Source: Cacajao melanocephalus
Taxonomy: Eukaryota; Chordata; Mammalia; Primates; Pitheciidae
Reading direction: 5' to 3'
Length of the DNA stretch: 64,000 nt
Assembly: GCA_963573385.1 (NCBI GenBank)
Contig: CAUYLG010047351.1
Coordinates: forward strand, 1-64,000
The translations under genes were made by a program, and so were the position numbers. A model generated the notes under the pieces. It made no database searches. It was given only the letters and a program-made list of their open reading frames with translations, and had not been told where the DNA came from. Shown piece by piece: positions 1 through 10,859 of this stretch; positions within the stretch are counted from its first letter, which is position 1; each line of letters starts with the position of its first letter.

Positions 1-150
1 AGTGAAGGAAAAATAAAATTTTTTGAGAACAAGCAAGAACTCAGAGATTTCATCACCACCAGGCCTGCTTTACAAGAGCTTCTAAAAGAAGCACTACAAA
101 TAGAAAGGAACAACCAGTACCAGCCATTCCAAAAACATACCAAAAGGTAA
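1..150 (+). pseudogene. L1 ORF1 C-terminal tail
   Basis: The first frame is open from the window edge for 49 codons to TAA at 148-150. It encodes the end of the ORF1p C-terminal RNA-binding domain, with the recognisable run LRDFITTRPALQELLKEAL followed by IERNNQYQP. ORF1p is the nucleic-acid chaperone that coats L1 RNA. This part carries no break, but nothing can be said about the rest of the frame. Confidence 0.9.
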
Positions 151-213
151 AAAGCATTGATACGATGAAGAAACTGCATCAATTAATGGGCAAAACAACA
201 AGCTAGCATCAAA

Positions 214-3200
214 ATGGCAGGATAAATTCACACGTAACAATATAACCTTAAATATAAATGGGCTAAATGCCCCAATACAGGACACAGACTGGCAAATTGG
301 ATAAAAAGTCAAAAACCATCAATGTGCTGTATCCAGGAAACCCATCTCATATGCAAGGACACACATAGACTCAAAATAAAGGGATGGAGGAAGATTTATC
401 AAGCAAATGGAGAGCAAAAAAAAAGCAGGAGTTGCAATCCTAGTCTCTGATAAAATAGACTTTAAACCAACAAAGATCAAAATAGACGGGCACTACATAA
501 TGGTAAAAGGATCAATGCAACAAGAAGAGCTAATGATCCTAAATATATATATATATATAACCAATACAGGAGCACTCAGATACATAAAGCAAGTTCCTAA
601 CGACCTACAAAGAGACTTAGACTCCCACACATTAATAGTGGGAGACTTTAACACTCCACTGTCAATATTAGACAGATCAATGAGACAGAAAATTAACAAG
701 GATATCCAGGACTTGAACTCAGATCTGGACAAAGAAAACCTAATAGACATTTACAGAACTTGCCACCCCAAATTCAGAGAATATACATTCTTCTCAGCAC
801 CACATTGCACTTACTCTAAAATTGACCACATAATTGGAAGTAAATCACTCCTCAGCAAATGCAAAAGAATGGAAATCATAACAAATAGTCTCTCAGACCA
901 CAGTCCAATCAAATTAGAACTCAGGATTAAGAAACTAACTCAGAACCGCACAACTTCATGGAAACTGAACAACTGGCTCTTGAATGTTGACTGGATAAGC
1001 AATGAAATGAAGGCAGAAATAAAGATGTTCTTTGAAACCAATGAGAATGAAGACACTACGTACCAGAATCTGTGGGACACATTTAAAGCAGTATCTAGAG
1101 ACAAATTTATAGCAATAATTGCCCACATGAGAAGCAAGGAAAGATCTAAAATCAACACCCTGTCATCAAAACTGAAAGAGCTACAGGGGCAAGATCAAAA
1201 AACTCAAAAGCTAGCAGAAGACAAGAAATAACAAGATCAGAGCTGAACTGAAGGAGATAGAGACACAAAAAACCCTCAAAAAATCAATAAATCCAGGAGC
1301 TGGTTGTTTGAAAAGATCAAGAAAATAGACTGCTAGCCAGATTAATAAAAAAGAAAAGAGAGATGAATCAAATAGATGCAATAAAAAATGATAAAGGGGA
1401 TATCACCACTGATTCCACAGAAATACAAACTACCATCAGAGATTACTACAAACAACTCTAGGCACACAAACCAGTAAACCTGGGAGAAATGGGTAAATTC
1501 CTAGACACTTGCACCCTCCCAAGCCTAAACCAGGAAGAATTTGAAACCCTGAACAAACCAATAACAAGGGCTGAAGTTGAGTCAGCAATTAATAGCCCAC
1601 CAACCAAAAAAAGCCCAGGTCCAGATGGGTTTACAGCTGAATTCTACCAGACATACAAAGAGGAGTTGGTACCACTCCTTCTGAAACTATTCCAAACGAT
1701 ACAAAAAGACAGAATCCTTCTCAAATCATTTTATGAGATCAACATCATCCTGATACCAAAACCCATCAGAGATTCAACTAAAAAAGAAAACTTCAGGCCA
1801 ATATCCATGATGAACAGAGATGCAAAAGTCTTAAATAAAATACTGGAAAACTGATTGCAACAGCACATCAAAAGGCTTATCCACCATGATCAAGTAGGTT
1901 TCATCCTGGGGATGCAAGGCTGGTTCAACATAGGCAAGTCTATAAATGTAATTCACCACATAAACAGAACCAAAGACAAAAACCACATGATTACCTCAAT
2001 AGACGCAGAGAAGGCCTTCAACAAAATTCAACAGCACTTTACGCTAAAAACTCTCAATAAACTAGGTATTGATGAAATGTATCTCAAAATAATAAAAGCT
2101 ATTTATGACAAACCCAAAGCCAATATCATACTGAATGGGCAAAAACTGAAAGCACTCCTTTTGAAATCTGGCACCAGACAAGGATGCCCTCTTTCACTAC
2201 TCTTATTCGATATAGTGTTGGAAGATCTAGCCAGAGCAATCAGACAAGAAAAAGATATAAAAGGTGTTCAATTAGGAAAGGAGGAAGTCAAACTGTCTCT
2301 ATTTGCAGACAACATGACTATATATTTAGAAGACCCCATCGTCTCAGCCCAAAATCTACTGAAACTGATAAGCAATTTCAGCAAAGTCTTAGGATACAAA
2401 ATCAATGTGCAGAAATCACAAGCATTCCTATACACCAATAACAGACTTAAAGAGAGCCAAATCAAGAACGAACTGCCATTCACAATTGCTACAAAGACAA
2501 TAAGATACCTAGGAATGCAACTAACAAAGGATGTAAAGGACCTCTTCAAGGAGAACTACAAACCATTGCTCAATGAAATAAGAGAGGACACAAAGAGATG
2601 GAAAAACATTCCATGCTCATGGTTAGGAAGAATCAATATTGTGAAAATGGCCATACTGCCCTAAGTAATATATAGATTCAATGCTACCCCATCAAGCTAC
2701 CTATGACCCTCTTCACAGAACTGGAAAAAACCACCTTAAACTTCATATGGAACCAAAAGAGAGCCCACATAACCAAGACAATTCTAAGCAAAAAGAACAA
2801 AGCTGGAGGTATCACGCTACCTGACTTCAAACTAAACTACAAGGCTACAGTAATCAAAACAGCATGGTACTGGTACCAAAACAGAGATATAGACCAATGG
2901 AACAGAACAGAGGCCTTGCAGGCAGCACCACACATCTACAACCATCTGATCTTTGACAAACCTGACAAAAACAAGCAATGGGGAAAGGATTCCCTGTTTA
3001 ATGAGTGGTGTTGGGAAAACTGGCTAGGCATGTGCAGAAAGCAGAAACTGGACCCCTTTATGACACATTACACTAAAATAAACTCCAGATGGATTAAAGA
3101 CTCAAACATAAGGCCTAACACCATAAAAACCCTAGAAGAAAACCTAGGTAAAACCATACAGGACATAGGCATAGGCAAGGACTTCATGACTAAAACACCA

Positions 3201-4026
3201 AAAGCATTGGCAACAAAAGCCAAAATAGACAAATGGGATCTAATTAAACTCCAGAGCTTCTGCACAGCAAAGGAAACAATCATTAGAGTTAACCGGCAAC
3301 CAACAGAATGGGAAAATTTTTTTTGCAATCTACCCATCTGACAAAGGGCTAATATCCAGAATCTACAAAGAACTAAAACAGATTTTCAAGAAAAAAATGT
3401 ACAAACCCGTTCAAAAGTGGGCAAAGGACATGAACAGACACTTTTCAAAAGAAGACATATATGAGGCCAACAAACATATGAAAAAATGCTCATCATCACT
3501 GGTCATTAGAGAAATGCAAATCAAAACCACGTTGAGATACCATCTCATGCCAGTTAGAATGGCGATTCTTAAAAAACCTGGAGACAATAGATGCTGGAGA
3601 GGATGTGGAGGAACACTTTTACACTGTTGATGGGAGTGTAAATTAGTTCAACCACTGTGGAAGACAGTGTGGCAATTCCTCAAGGACCTAAAAATAGAAA
3701 TTCCATTTGACCCAGCAATCCCATTTCTGGGTATATATCCAAAGGATTGTAAATCTTTCTATTATAAAGACACATGCACACATATGTTCATTGCAGCACT
3801 GTTTACAATAGCAAAAACCTGGAACCAACCCAAATGCCCAGCGATGATAGACTGGACAAGGAAATTGTAGCACACATACACCACGGAATACTATGCAGCC
3901 ATAAAAAACGATGAGTTCGTGTCCCTTGTAGGGACATGGATGAATCTGGACACCATCATTCTCAGCAAATTGACACAAGAACAGAAAATCAAATACCACA
4001 TGTTCTTACTCACAGGTGGGTGTTGA
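214..4026 (+). pseudogene. L1 ORF2 (endonuclease/reverse transcriptase), disrupted
   Basis: The start matches the usual ORF2 ATG at 214, about 60 bp after the ORF1 stop, but codon 4 is already TAA (223-225). Open blocks lie at 407-1231 (second frame), 1489-1854 and 1855-2664 (first frame, separated by one TGA), 2703-3341 (third frame) and again first frame to TGA at 4024-4026. The endonuclease block keeps VGDFN and SDHSPI. The RT block keeps GTRQGCPLS, but the catalytic FADD box reads FADN (2302-2313). A Trp-to-stop change lies in the Cys-rich end near 3628. An expanded AT run at 543-559 accompanies local indels. It cannot make an active protein. Confidence 0.93.
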
Positions 4027-4250
4027 ACAATGAGAACACATGGACACAGGGAGGGGAGCATCACACACTGGGGGGGAATTGGGAGGGACAGTGGGGGGTA
4101 GGAAGGTTGGGGAGGGCTAACATGGGGAGAAACGCCTGATATAGGTGACGGGGGGGATGGAGGCAGCAAACCACATTGCCATATATGTACCTATGCAACA
4201 ATCCTGCATGTTTTGCACATGGACCCCAGAACCTAAAGTGCAATAATTTA
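4027..4250 (+). other. L1 3' UTR, G-rich
   Basis: This follows the ORF2 stop and holds several runs of four to seven G between 4069 and 4156, the polypurine tract typical of L1 3' UTRs. It ends with a decayed version of the usual AACTTAAAGTATAATA end near 4233-4250. No poly(A) run and no target duplication is visible. Confidence 0.8.
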
Positions 4251-4904
4251 TATAGACGAAGAACTCCTGGGAGAAGACCCAGCTTGGGAGCAGTCAGTGT
4301 AAAAAGTCCCAGGGGCTTTAGCTGATGGCAAGCTAATGCTGTTTTGGGCTGAAGACCAGACCACTAAATTCTGTCTCTAATCATAAGATAGTGGAAATTT
4401 TGTAATTTTTTTGTAGACAGCACATCTTAGGAGGGCCTTATTATACCAGGTAGAAAGAACCTTGGCAAGTTGATGGTTTGGAAATATGGTGAATGAAGAT
4501 GGCTTTAAATGTTTGAGGATGCCATCTAGAACAAGGATTACACATGTTTCTTGCTAGCATGGAAAGTGGAACTATAACAGCCAAGTGGGTACTGGCGGGA
4601 GAAGGAACATTATTTTACAAAAGGAAAAACTCAGTAGTAATTTCTGCAGCCAAAATGGCACGCATTGATGAATGCGCTGTTCCTACTGGGTTTGCGTAGA
4701 GGCTGCTTATTGTGGGAAGATTCTCACACTGGGTGTCATGTTAGACCAGCTGACTTCAGAGGGCCCTACTCTGTTTTATGATTTTATAATATAGCAGGCT
4801 GTACAGACCCTCTTTAATATAGTCTTAATTTTTATAAAAATATATCCATGCATATATACATAGTTATAAAACATAAACATTAAATTCTAGTTAAATACCA
4901 CCAA
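4251..4904. other. No recognised feature
   Basis: Apparently single-copy AT-rich sequence. I see no repeat family, open frame or RNA gene that I can support. Confidence 0.5.
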
Positions 4905-5124
4905 AGATGAAAATAATAAAGTAGCTTCACATTTTATGTATTGCAAGGTGACCTATCTGAAACGTCTTCCTGGTCATATTATAAGAGGACTTAAGATGCA
5001 GAAGGGGAGGATCATAGCCTATTCATATTTCCATCTCCCATCAAAATATCTGACACGTGTAATAATAAAAGTTGACAATCTTTATTGAATGTTCACTTGT
5101 TTAAAGAAGCATTTTAAGCCCATT
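4905..5124 (-). repeat. Inverted duplication, left arm
   Basis: The reverse complement of this stretch aligns with 7278-7490 at roughly 80-85% by eye, including long exact blocks such as GGCTATGATCCTCCCCTTCT and GAAGACGTTTCAGATAGGTC. The arm overlaps the 3' end of the MIR at 5080-5327, so about 40 bp of MIR tail is shared by both arms. The similarity stops abruptly at both ends. Confidence 0.8.
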
Positions 5125-5327
5125 ATATTTAATAATTCACTTAACCATCAAAATTGCTCAGTAATTTTGGCACTATCATTATTCCATTTGACCCATGAGG
5201 ACACTGGCACTCACTGGGGTTTAAGTGACTTGCCCAACATCACACATCTAGTAAGTGCTGGGGCTGAGATTTGAACTCAGGAAGTCTGGTTCCAGAGCTT
5301 GTGTTCTCTATCATCACACTCTAGTCC
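5080..5327 (-). mobile_element. MIR SINE, nearly full length
   Basis: Read on the minus strand this matches MIR from the 5' tRNA-like end (GCTCCAGAGC-like block near 5290) through the core (rc CTTGCCCAACATCACACATC, 5231-5250) to the AATAAA-like 3' end near 5082. Diverged but colinear. It abuts and partly overlaps the left inverted-repeat arm. Confidence 0.8.
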
Positions 5328-5334
5328 CTCTCCT

Positions 5335-5400
5335 AACAGAAGGTACTCAGTCAGTGTTTAACCAATTGATGAGTTGATGGATAGATGGATGAATAGAAAG
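5335..5400 (+). mobile_element. L2 3' tail (possible)
   Basis: Short match to the L2 end: GTACTCAGTCAGTGTTTAAC followed by degenerate GAT(G)GAT repeats, the form L2 tails take. Too short to be certain. Confidence 0.35.
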
Positions 5401-6794
5401 ACTAATGAGGGCTCCAGCACAGAGTCACCTGAATATGTGACAGGGAACAAGGAATGGCAAATATTACACGGAGAGCAGACGCAGAAAGGGCCGGTGAGGG
5501 ACACTGGTGACACCTCCGTCACTGCTCTCCTTTGAGTTGATTCCACGTAGAGCATCTTGTGGTGAAACAGAACGCCATGCATTAGCACAGAGAAGCAAAA
5601 GCTTCTTCTCTTGGGTTCTTCCTCTTCCTTTGCAGAGGAGACGTTTCTCTGTCAGAATGATTAGTTAGAAGTGAACAGTGAAGTCCCTCAATTAGCATTC
5701 CTTCAAAATGCCATCTGTAAGTGACTAAAGAAGTGACAGCCGGAAGGCAGAACACAGGGCTAACTCGGCAATGACAAGACAAGAGCCGGGGAGGCAGGTC
5801 GCTCAGTCAGCCGTTTCCAGCATGCTAACGGGTCCACCCACGAAACTAAACAAATGCTTTCTTCCTACCATGGAGACAGAAACTGAAAAATAATTTTTGA
5901 CAGTGCGGTATGATTTAGCGGGTGCTTGCAGACACAGCCTATACTTAGTTTTATATCAGATTTAACAGAACATTTCAAACTTTCGTAACCATTTGGCAGC
6001 TTGTGAAAAATAAAAAATAAATAAATAAATAGCAACTACCCCTCGGGGTTACATGCTGCAATGAAAGCACCGTATCATCAGGATTTTGGGATATCTTGCC
6101 AGCTCTTACCCCAACTCTATCCAACACCTGCTCTCCAGGTAGGTCAAGGTCACAATATACTTGATTACGTCAAAGCCTCAACAAAAATGTTCTCCATCAC
6201 CATGTTATCAGGTGTCCATGTCAGCTGAGAAGCCTGACGGGTCCTTTTCATGCCTGTGGAACAAGCGCCTGAATTGTAAGGAGAGCGGGGAACTTGTGTT
6301 ACATTCTGCGTTTAAGAAACTATTTCTATGAAGTTTAATGATCAGAGATTTCTTTTTCCCACAAAACTATCTGAAGACTTTAAATCTGTACAAGGAAGCA
6401 ATGGATTGAAGTGAATTTCTAGTTTCTTCATCCATTGGTTCCTTCATTCAGTAACAAAACTGAGCATCTTTATGTGCTGACACTGTGTGAGAGCTTTACA
6501 CACGTTAGCGGATTTCATCAGTATGAAAATGGTCTGCAGAAAGCACATGTATTCCTATCTTATGGCAAAGAAATGGGCTGGAGAGGTTTCAGTAACATGC
6601 ACCAGCTGGCTGAGATGCATCTGATGACCTTATTGCTTCCAGTGAACCTGTAAGATCCAAGTCTTCAGCCGAATGTCAAGTTCTTCTAGGATTTATCCCC
6701 AGCCTTTCCTGGGTCTTCTAGGACCCCTCCCCCTTGCTCTGCCTTGAACTCTGTTGTTCACACCTTTCTCGCCTGCCACACTGTTACAATTCTA
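5401..6794. other. No recognised feature apart from a short (AAAT)n
   Basis: No gene or clear repeat seen. A short (AAAT)n run lies at about 6007-6032. Small open frames here have no protein-like character. Confidence 0.5.
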
Positions 6795-7112
6795 GAGTGG
6801 TGCTGTACATTGGAAATAAAATGCGAGCACACATGTAAATTATATTTTAATATCCACTTTAGGAAAGCAAAAAGAAGCAGGTGAAAGGAATTTTGATAAT
6901 ATATTTTATTTATCATGATACATCAAAAAATTTATTTCATCCTATAATTGGCGTACAAATTGCTAATGAGATATTTTACATTCCTTTTTGGTATTAAGCC
7001 TTTGAAATCTGGTTTGTATTTTGCACTTGCAACGCACCTCCCTTTGGACTAGTCATGTTCTGAGTGCTCCAAGGATGCCAACTAGTGGCTACTGCATTGC
7101 CCGGCACAGTCC
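6795..7112 (+). mobile_element. hAT-type DNA transposon remnant, MER3-related
   Basis: Begins with a decayed GTGCTGTACATTGGAAATA and ends with a GGCTACTGCATTGCCCGGCACAG-like end, complementary termini of the family whose consensus ends in CTACCGTATTGGACAGCGCAG. The middle contains the shared GCTAATGAGATATTTTACAT. A second copy of the same long form lies at 49605-49965. I do not know its exact family name. Confidence 0.6.
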
Positions 7113-7134
7113 CAGGGGAAAGAATCCTTAGTTG

Positions 7135-7760
7135 CAAACGTGTCATGTGTCTGACAACAGCATGCTGTGGCTTGTAGTTGTCTTGATGTGTATTCTTCTA
7201 TTCCCTTCCACAGTGTTAGAAGCCTTCACTGGGCACAAGTCTGCCAGGCTACAGACTGCATTTCCTAGCCTCTCCTGCTTAAAATACTCTTTTAAACAAG
7301 CGAACGTTCAATAAAGATTGTCTATGTTAATTATTATGCATGTGCCAGACACTTTGTGAGAGACGGAAATATGAACAGGCTATGATCCTCCCCTTCTGCA
7401 GCTTAAGTCCTCTTATAATTGTCCAGGAAGACGTTTCAGATAGGTCATCTGGCAATAAGTAAAATTTGAAGCTAGTTGATTATTCTCAGGGTACCATGTG
7501 ACCGGATCTGGTGACCGAGACGTAAATGAAAGTCAAGTATGCAATTTCCAGGTTATGCCCTTAAAGAAGGCACGTGTCCACCTCTTCTCCTTCTCTCTTT
7601 GTGCAAGTTGGAAGGCAGGTTTGGTGGTAGCCACCTTTCACCACGTAAGCACGCTCAAGCGACAGCAGTGACACAGACCACAGTTTCCTCACTATAGAGC
7701 CAGCCATGGGAACTGTGTCCTGAGAGAGAGAAAGAGGTTCCTGCCTGGTTCAGATGACTG
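7135..7760 (+). mobile_element. Unnamed ancient repeat split by the inverted-repeat arm
   Basis: The parts 7250-7277 (CATTTCCTAGCCTCTCCTGC) and 7491-7760 (including GCAATTTCCAGGTTATGCCC and a CTTAAAGAAGG block) resemble successive parts of one interspersed repeat I know by sequence but cannot name. The 213-bp inverted-repeat arm sits between them, suggesting it arrived later. Edges are approximate. Confidence 0.4.
7278..7490 (+). repeat. Inverted duplication, right arm
   Basis: Partner of 4905-5124 in opposite orientation, about 2.15 kb apart, alignable across the whole arm with only small indels. It appears to interrupt another repeat, so this copy is the more likely insertion. No target duplication or A-tail is clear. 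Confidence 0.8.
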
Positions 7761-7839
7761 ATGTCCATCTTGGATGAGCACAGTCACCTTCATTTACTTT
7801 CATCATTTCCAGAACCTGATTCCGTGCTCTCTTGGTGGG

Positions 7840-8105
7840 GTTGGATCCAACTCTTTCTTCAGGTCTCAGGGAAGCTTTATTTCAGCAGGGAGGCCTTTCT
7901 AATGTTCTGGAGACTCGGTTATAACCCTCACTCCACACTACCACGGCACCCTGAGGCTCCCCTTTCTCAGCATCCGTGCACAGGGTTATTTAACATTGGT
8001 GTTCGTTCTAGACCTCCACCTCATGGGGACAGGTCGTGACCATCTTCTGGGCATTTGGCACAGTGCTTAGCACATAGAAGTGCCAAATATTTGTTGAAAT
8101 AATAC
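7840..8105 (+). mobile_element. L2 LINE 3' end
   Basis: Matches the L2 3' region in order: GTCTCAGGGAAGC and AGGCCTTTCTAATGTTCTGG, then the end block GGCACAGTGCTTAGCACATA followed by GTGCCAAATATTTGTTGAA. Old and diverged. Confidence 0.7.
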
Positions 8106-8253
8106 ATGTAATTAAGAAGCTTAACCTATAACTGACATGCATTTCCAGGTTTGATGGGAATACAGAATATCAGTAGATTTTCCTGGATCCTGTTAGAGGG
8201 CATGAGAATGGCAGTGCACACAGGAAAGCCTGGCTGGGAGGAGCGAGCAGCCT

Positions 8254-9046
8254 GAGGGTCGTGGGTTGAGTTGTATCCCTTACACAGATATGCTGAAGTC
8301 CTAACACCAAGTGCCTCAGATTGAGATCTTCTTTGGCAATAGTGTCATTGCGAATGTAATTAGTCAGGGTAAGGTGTTATAGTCTGTTCTCATGCTGCTA
8401 AGAAAGATATACTTGGGGTAATTTATAAAGGAAAGAGGTTTAATTGACTCACAATTCCACATGGCTGGGGAGGCCTCACAATCATGGCAGAAGGCAAATG
8501 AGGAGCAAAGTCACATCTTACATGGTGGCAGGCAGGAGAGCATGTGCAGGGGAACTCTTATTTATAAAAACCATCAGATCTCATGAGGCTTATTCATTAC
8601 CGCAAGGACCGTATAGGGGAAACTGCCCCCATATTCAATTATCTCTGCCTGGCCCTGCCCTTGACACGTGGGGATTATTACAATTCAAGGTGAGATTTGG
8701 GTGGGGACACAAACTATATCATAAGGTCATTCTGAAGCAGGTTTTCTCTAACTGAAACATGACTGGCATCCTCAGAAAAAGAGGAGGGAGACACACGGTG
8801 AGAAGGTGGCCATGTGGTGATGGTAGCAGAGACTGGAGTAACGCAGCCGCAAGCCAAGGATTGCTGGCAAACCTCAGAAGCCAGAAGACGCAAGGAAGGA
8901 TTCTTCCCCATGGGTTTCAGAGGAAGCATGGCCTTGGAAGCACCTTGATTTCAGACTGCTGGCCTCCAGAACCTTGAGACAACACATTGTTCTACACCAC
9001 CCAGCTTGTGGCACTTTATGACGGCCACCCTAGGAACAGATATATC
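8254..9046 (+). mobile_element. MLT1-type MaLR LTR, split by an MST LTR
   Basis: The 5' part (8254-8374) has TTGAGTTGTATCCC and GCTGAAGTCCTAACACC. The 3' part (8727-9046) has GGTGAGAAGGTGGCCATGTG, CAAGCCAAGGA, ACCTTGATTTCAGACTGCTG and CTCCAGAACCTTGAGACAAC. They join as one MLT1 LTR. The MST-type LTR at 8375-8721 divides it in the opposite orientation. The final TAATACA end is decayed. Confidence 0.85.
8375..8721 (-). mobile_element. MST-type MaLR solo LTR with 5-bp target duplication
   Basis: Starts TGTTATAGTCTGTTCTCATG and ends ACTATATCA (TG...CA). It contains GTTTAATTGACTCACAATTC, CATGGCTGGGGAGGCCTCAC and GACACGTGGGGATTA, all typical of THE1/MST LTRs read on the minus strand. TAAGG occurs directly before (8370-8374) and after (8722-8726), a clean LTR-type target duplication. 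No internal sequence remains, so it is a solo LTR. Confidence 0.93.
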
Positions 9047-9555
9047 AAGGTAGACACCCCCCTCACAAACCTGCTGGCCTGCCCTTTCCTCCTGGCTACA
9101 ACTCCACAGCCTGTTCCCAGGGGTCAGCCCACAGGCAGGGGCCGGGTGCATTGTTGGCTAGTGGCCTGTAGGAGGGGCACTTGTCAGTTCTTCCTCGCCT
9201 CCAGCATGGATCTTTCAGTCAGGTAAAGAAATACAGGAAGCTCTGCCAAGGAGTAGAAGGGATCTGTACCTCCTTAGGATAACTTCCCAGGGAAGGGCGA
9301 GTGGAGGACAGGCTGTCCCCACTACAGGAAGCAGGAGAGACATCATCATTCAGCTCTCACAGACATTCCTCCTTCAAAACATACCCTCTGGCAAAGGTTA
9401 TCCTCTAAAGAAAAAAAGTTCTTGTTCCTTTGTCTTGAACTGGGAATAAATTAGGAGAGATAAGAGACAGATATTACTCCTTTTTAAAACTCTCTATTCC
9501 CATTGAAAAGAGTCAAGGCTACAATTCTCAAGTCTGCGTGTATGCACGGTGGTTT
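9047..9555. other. No recognised feature
   Basis: Relatively GC-richer single-copy DNA. No gene or repeat I can support. Confidence 0.5.
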
Positions 9556-9557
9556 CA

Positions 9558-9592
<35 letters not shown>
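9556..9592. repeat. (CT)n(CA)n microsatellite
   Basis: An uninterrupted CT run passes directly into a CA run. It leads into the minisatellite beginning at 9598. Confidence 0.9.
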
Positions 9593-9593
<1 letters not shown>

Positions 9594-9597
9594 CCCA

Positions 9598-9905
9598 CAT
9601 CCTACTTACAGACTATTTTGCACCACAAAGTATTTAAACATACACACACACACCCCCATATCCTACTTAGACTAAATACTTTGCACCACAAAGTATTTAT
9701 ACACATGCATACATACACACACACACCATATCCTACTTACAGACTAACTACTTTGCACCACAAAGTATTTATACACATGCATACATACACACACACACCA
9801 TATCCTACTTACAGACTAAATACTTTGCACCACAATTTACACCCACATACCCACACACAATATCCTACTTACAGACTGAATACTTTGCACCACAAAGTAT
9901 TTAAA

Positions 9906-9936
<31 letters not shown>

Positions 9937-9982
9937 CCCATATCCTACTTACAGACTACCTACTTCGTACCACAAAGTATTT
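9598..9982. repeat. Minisatellite, six units of 60-80 bp, hairpin plus (CA)n
   Basis: Units start with TATCCTACTTACAGACT or a close variant at about 9598, 9659, 9729, 9801, 9861 and 9941 (the last is partial). Each has a conserved core of about 43 bp and a variable CA-rich tail, which accounts for the length differences. The core contains AATACTTTG-CACCA-CAAAGTATT, a perfect 9-bp stem with a 5-nt loop in units 2, 4 and 5 and weaker in the others (unit 4 lacks part of the right arm). A 245-codon open frame over the array is a by-product of the repeat. Confidence 0.92.
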
Positions 9983-10429
9983 TCAGCTGCTTCTGTTCTC
10001 ACTCCTTTTCCTTTCAATTCGGAAAGCTAACTCTAGCTCAATTACCCCTTCCTATTTGACAGAATTCACATCAAATGCAAACGAGATGAGATCAGGATTC
10101 TGCCTGGTTCTGTTGCCAAGGTGTGGGGGGAGCCAGCAGCAGGGATCAGTAGCTGTAGCTGCTCCAGGCTTTGTCAAGGCCAACTCTCCTCCCAAGGTGT
10201 CTCAAATAGAAAGGCTTGTTCCTGATGCTTTCGAATTATTTTCACTTAAAAGAAATACTTTAATATATTTAGTTCGAATTGCATGATGGTAATTATGCTT
10301 CTAAATCTGATCAAATGACGGGAGAGAGGAAACCTTGGCTTCCATGAGGGGATATTTGTTCTTCAATAGATGGGTCTAATTTTCCACAGTGGGAGGGCTC
10401 ACGAGCACTGAGACTGCCTTTTTTCATTA
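9983..10429. other. No recognised feature
   Basis: No repeat or gene seen between the minisatellite and the AT-rich block that follows. Confidence 0.5.
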
Positions 10430-10640
10430 GTTATTTATAAAGCTCTTATTAGATTGACTAAATTCACATGTGGGAAAAAAGATAAGTTATTGTTAATCCA
10501 TTTCTAACCTAATCTATTCATAATTTAGCTGATAGAAACCTCTGCTCACTCAGGGGACTTTTATTCAGGCAGCAAATCAATATCATGTTATTAATTAATA
10601 AATGGAATATTTAACCTTTTATAATTAGTATTTGTATTTA
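10430..10640. other. Candidate conserved noncoding block, AT-rich
   Basis: Not assignable to a repeat and rich in TAAT/ATTA homeodomain-type cores (for example TTATTAATTAATAAATGG at 10588-10605). Looks like constrained regulatory DNA, but that is only an impression without cross-species alignment. Confidence 0.25.
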
Positions 10641-10859
10641 TTATATTTGTTATGTTACTCCTTTCCTCAAAGAGCCCATTATAATTCCTAATCCTTAGTA
10701 AATGAAAGCTCACTCTCTGGTTTGGAATTCAAGCCTCCTCCCAATACCACACGGCCCCACGGTGCTGACATTCACACTGCTCAAGGTATCTTCAGCCCCT
10801 TCTCCTGAGGGCTTGTGGGAAGGGCACCGTGTCCCAACCCAGTTAGATGTCGTCCAATG
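10641..10859. other. No recognised feature
   Basis: Short AT-rich run followed by unclassified sequence. Confidence 0.4.

Larger units (their letters stand above)
1..4250 (+). mobile_element. L1 LINE, PB/PA type, left part outside window
   Basis: The order is ORF1 C-terminus, short inter-ORF spacer, ORF2 with endonuclease, reverse transcriptase and Cys-rich end, then a G-rich 3' UTR, which is the L1 order. It differs from a young L1 by scattered substitutions, several frameshifts and stops, so it is dead. The 3' UTR fades out near 4250 without a clear A-tail. The 5' UTR and most of ORF1 lie left of the window. The exact subfamily would need alignment of the 3' UTR. Confidence 0.95.

Noticed and set aside
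407..2664. Long plus-strand frames as cellular genes
   Set aside because: They are pieces of one frameshifted L1 ORF2 with endonuclease and RT motifs.
3891..4169. Pro/Ser-rich minus-strand frame
   Set aside because: It is the complement of the G-rich L1 3' UTR, a composition effect.
9598..9982. Regular repeats resembling a CRISPR array
   Set aside because: Units are adjacent, variable only in the CA tail, and without unique spacers, and the DNA is primate. It is a minisatellite.
9549..10286. 245-codon open frame
   Set aside because: It exists because the minisatellite and CA runs lack stops in that frame. The product is a low-complexity His/Thr repeat and has no domain.
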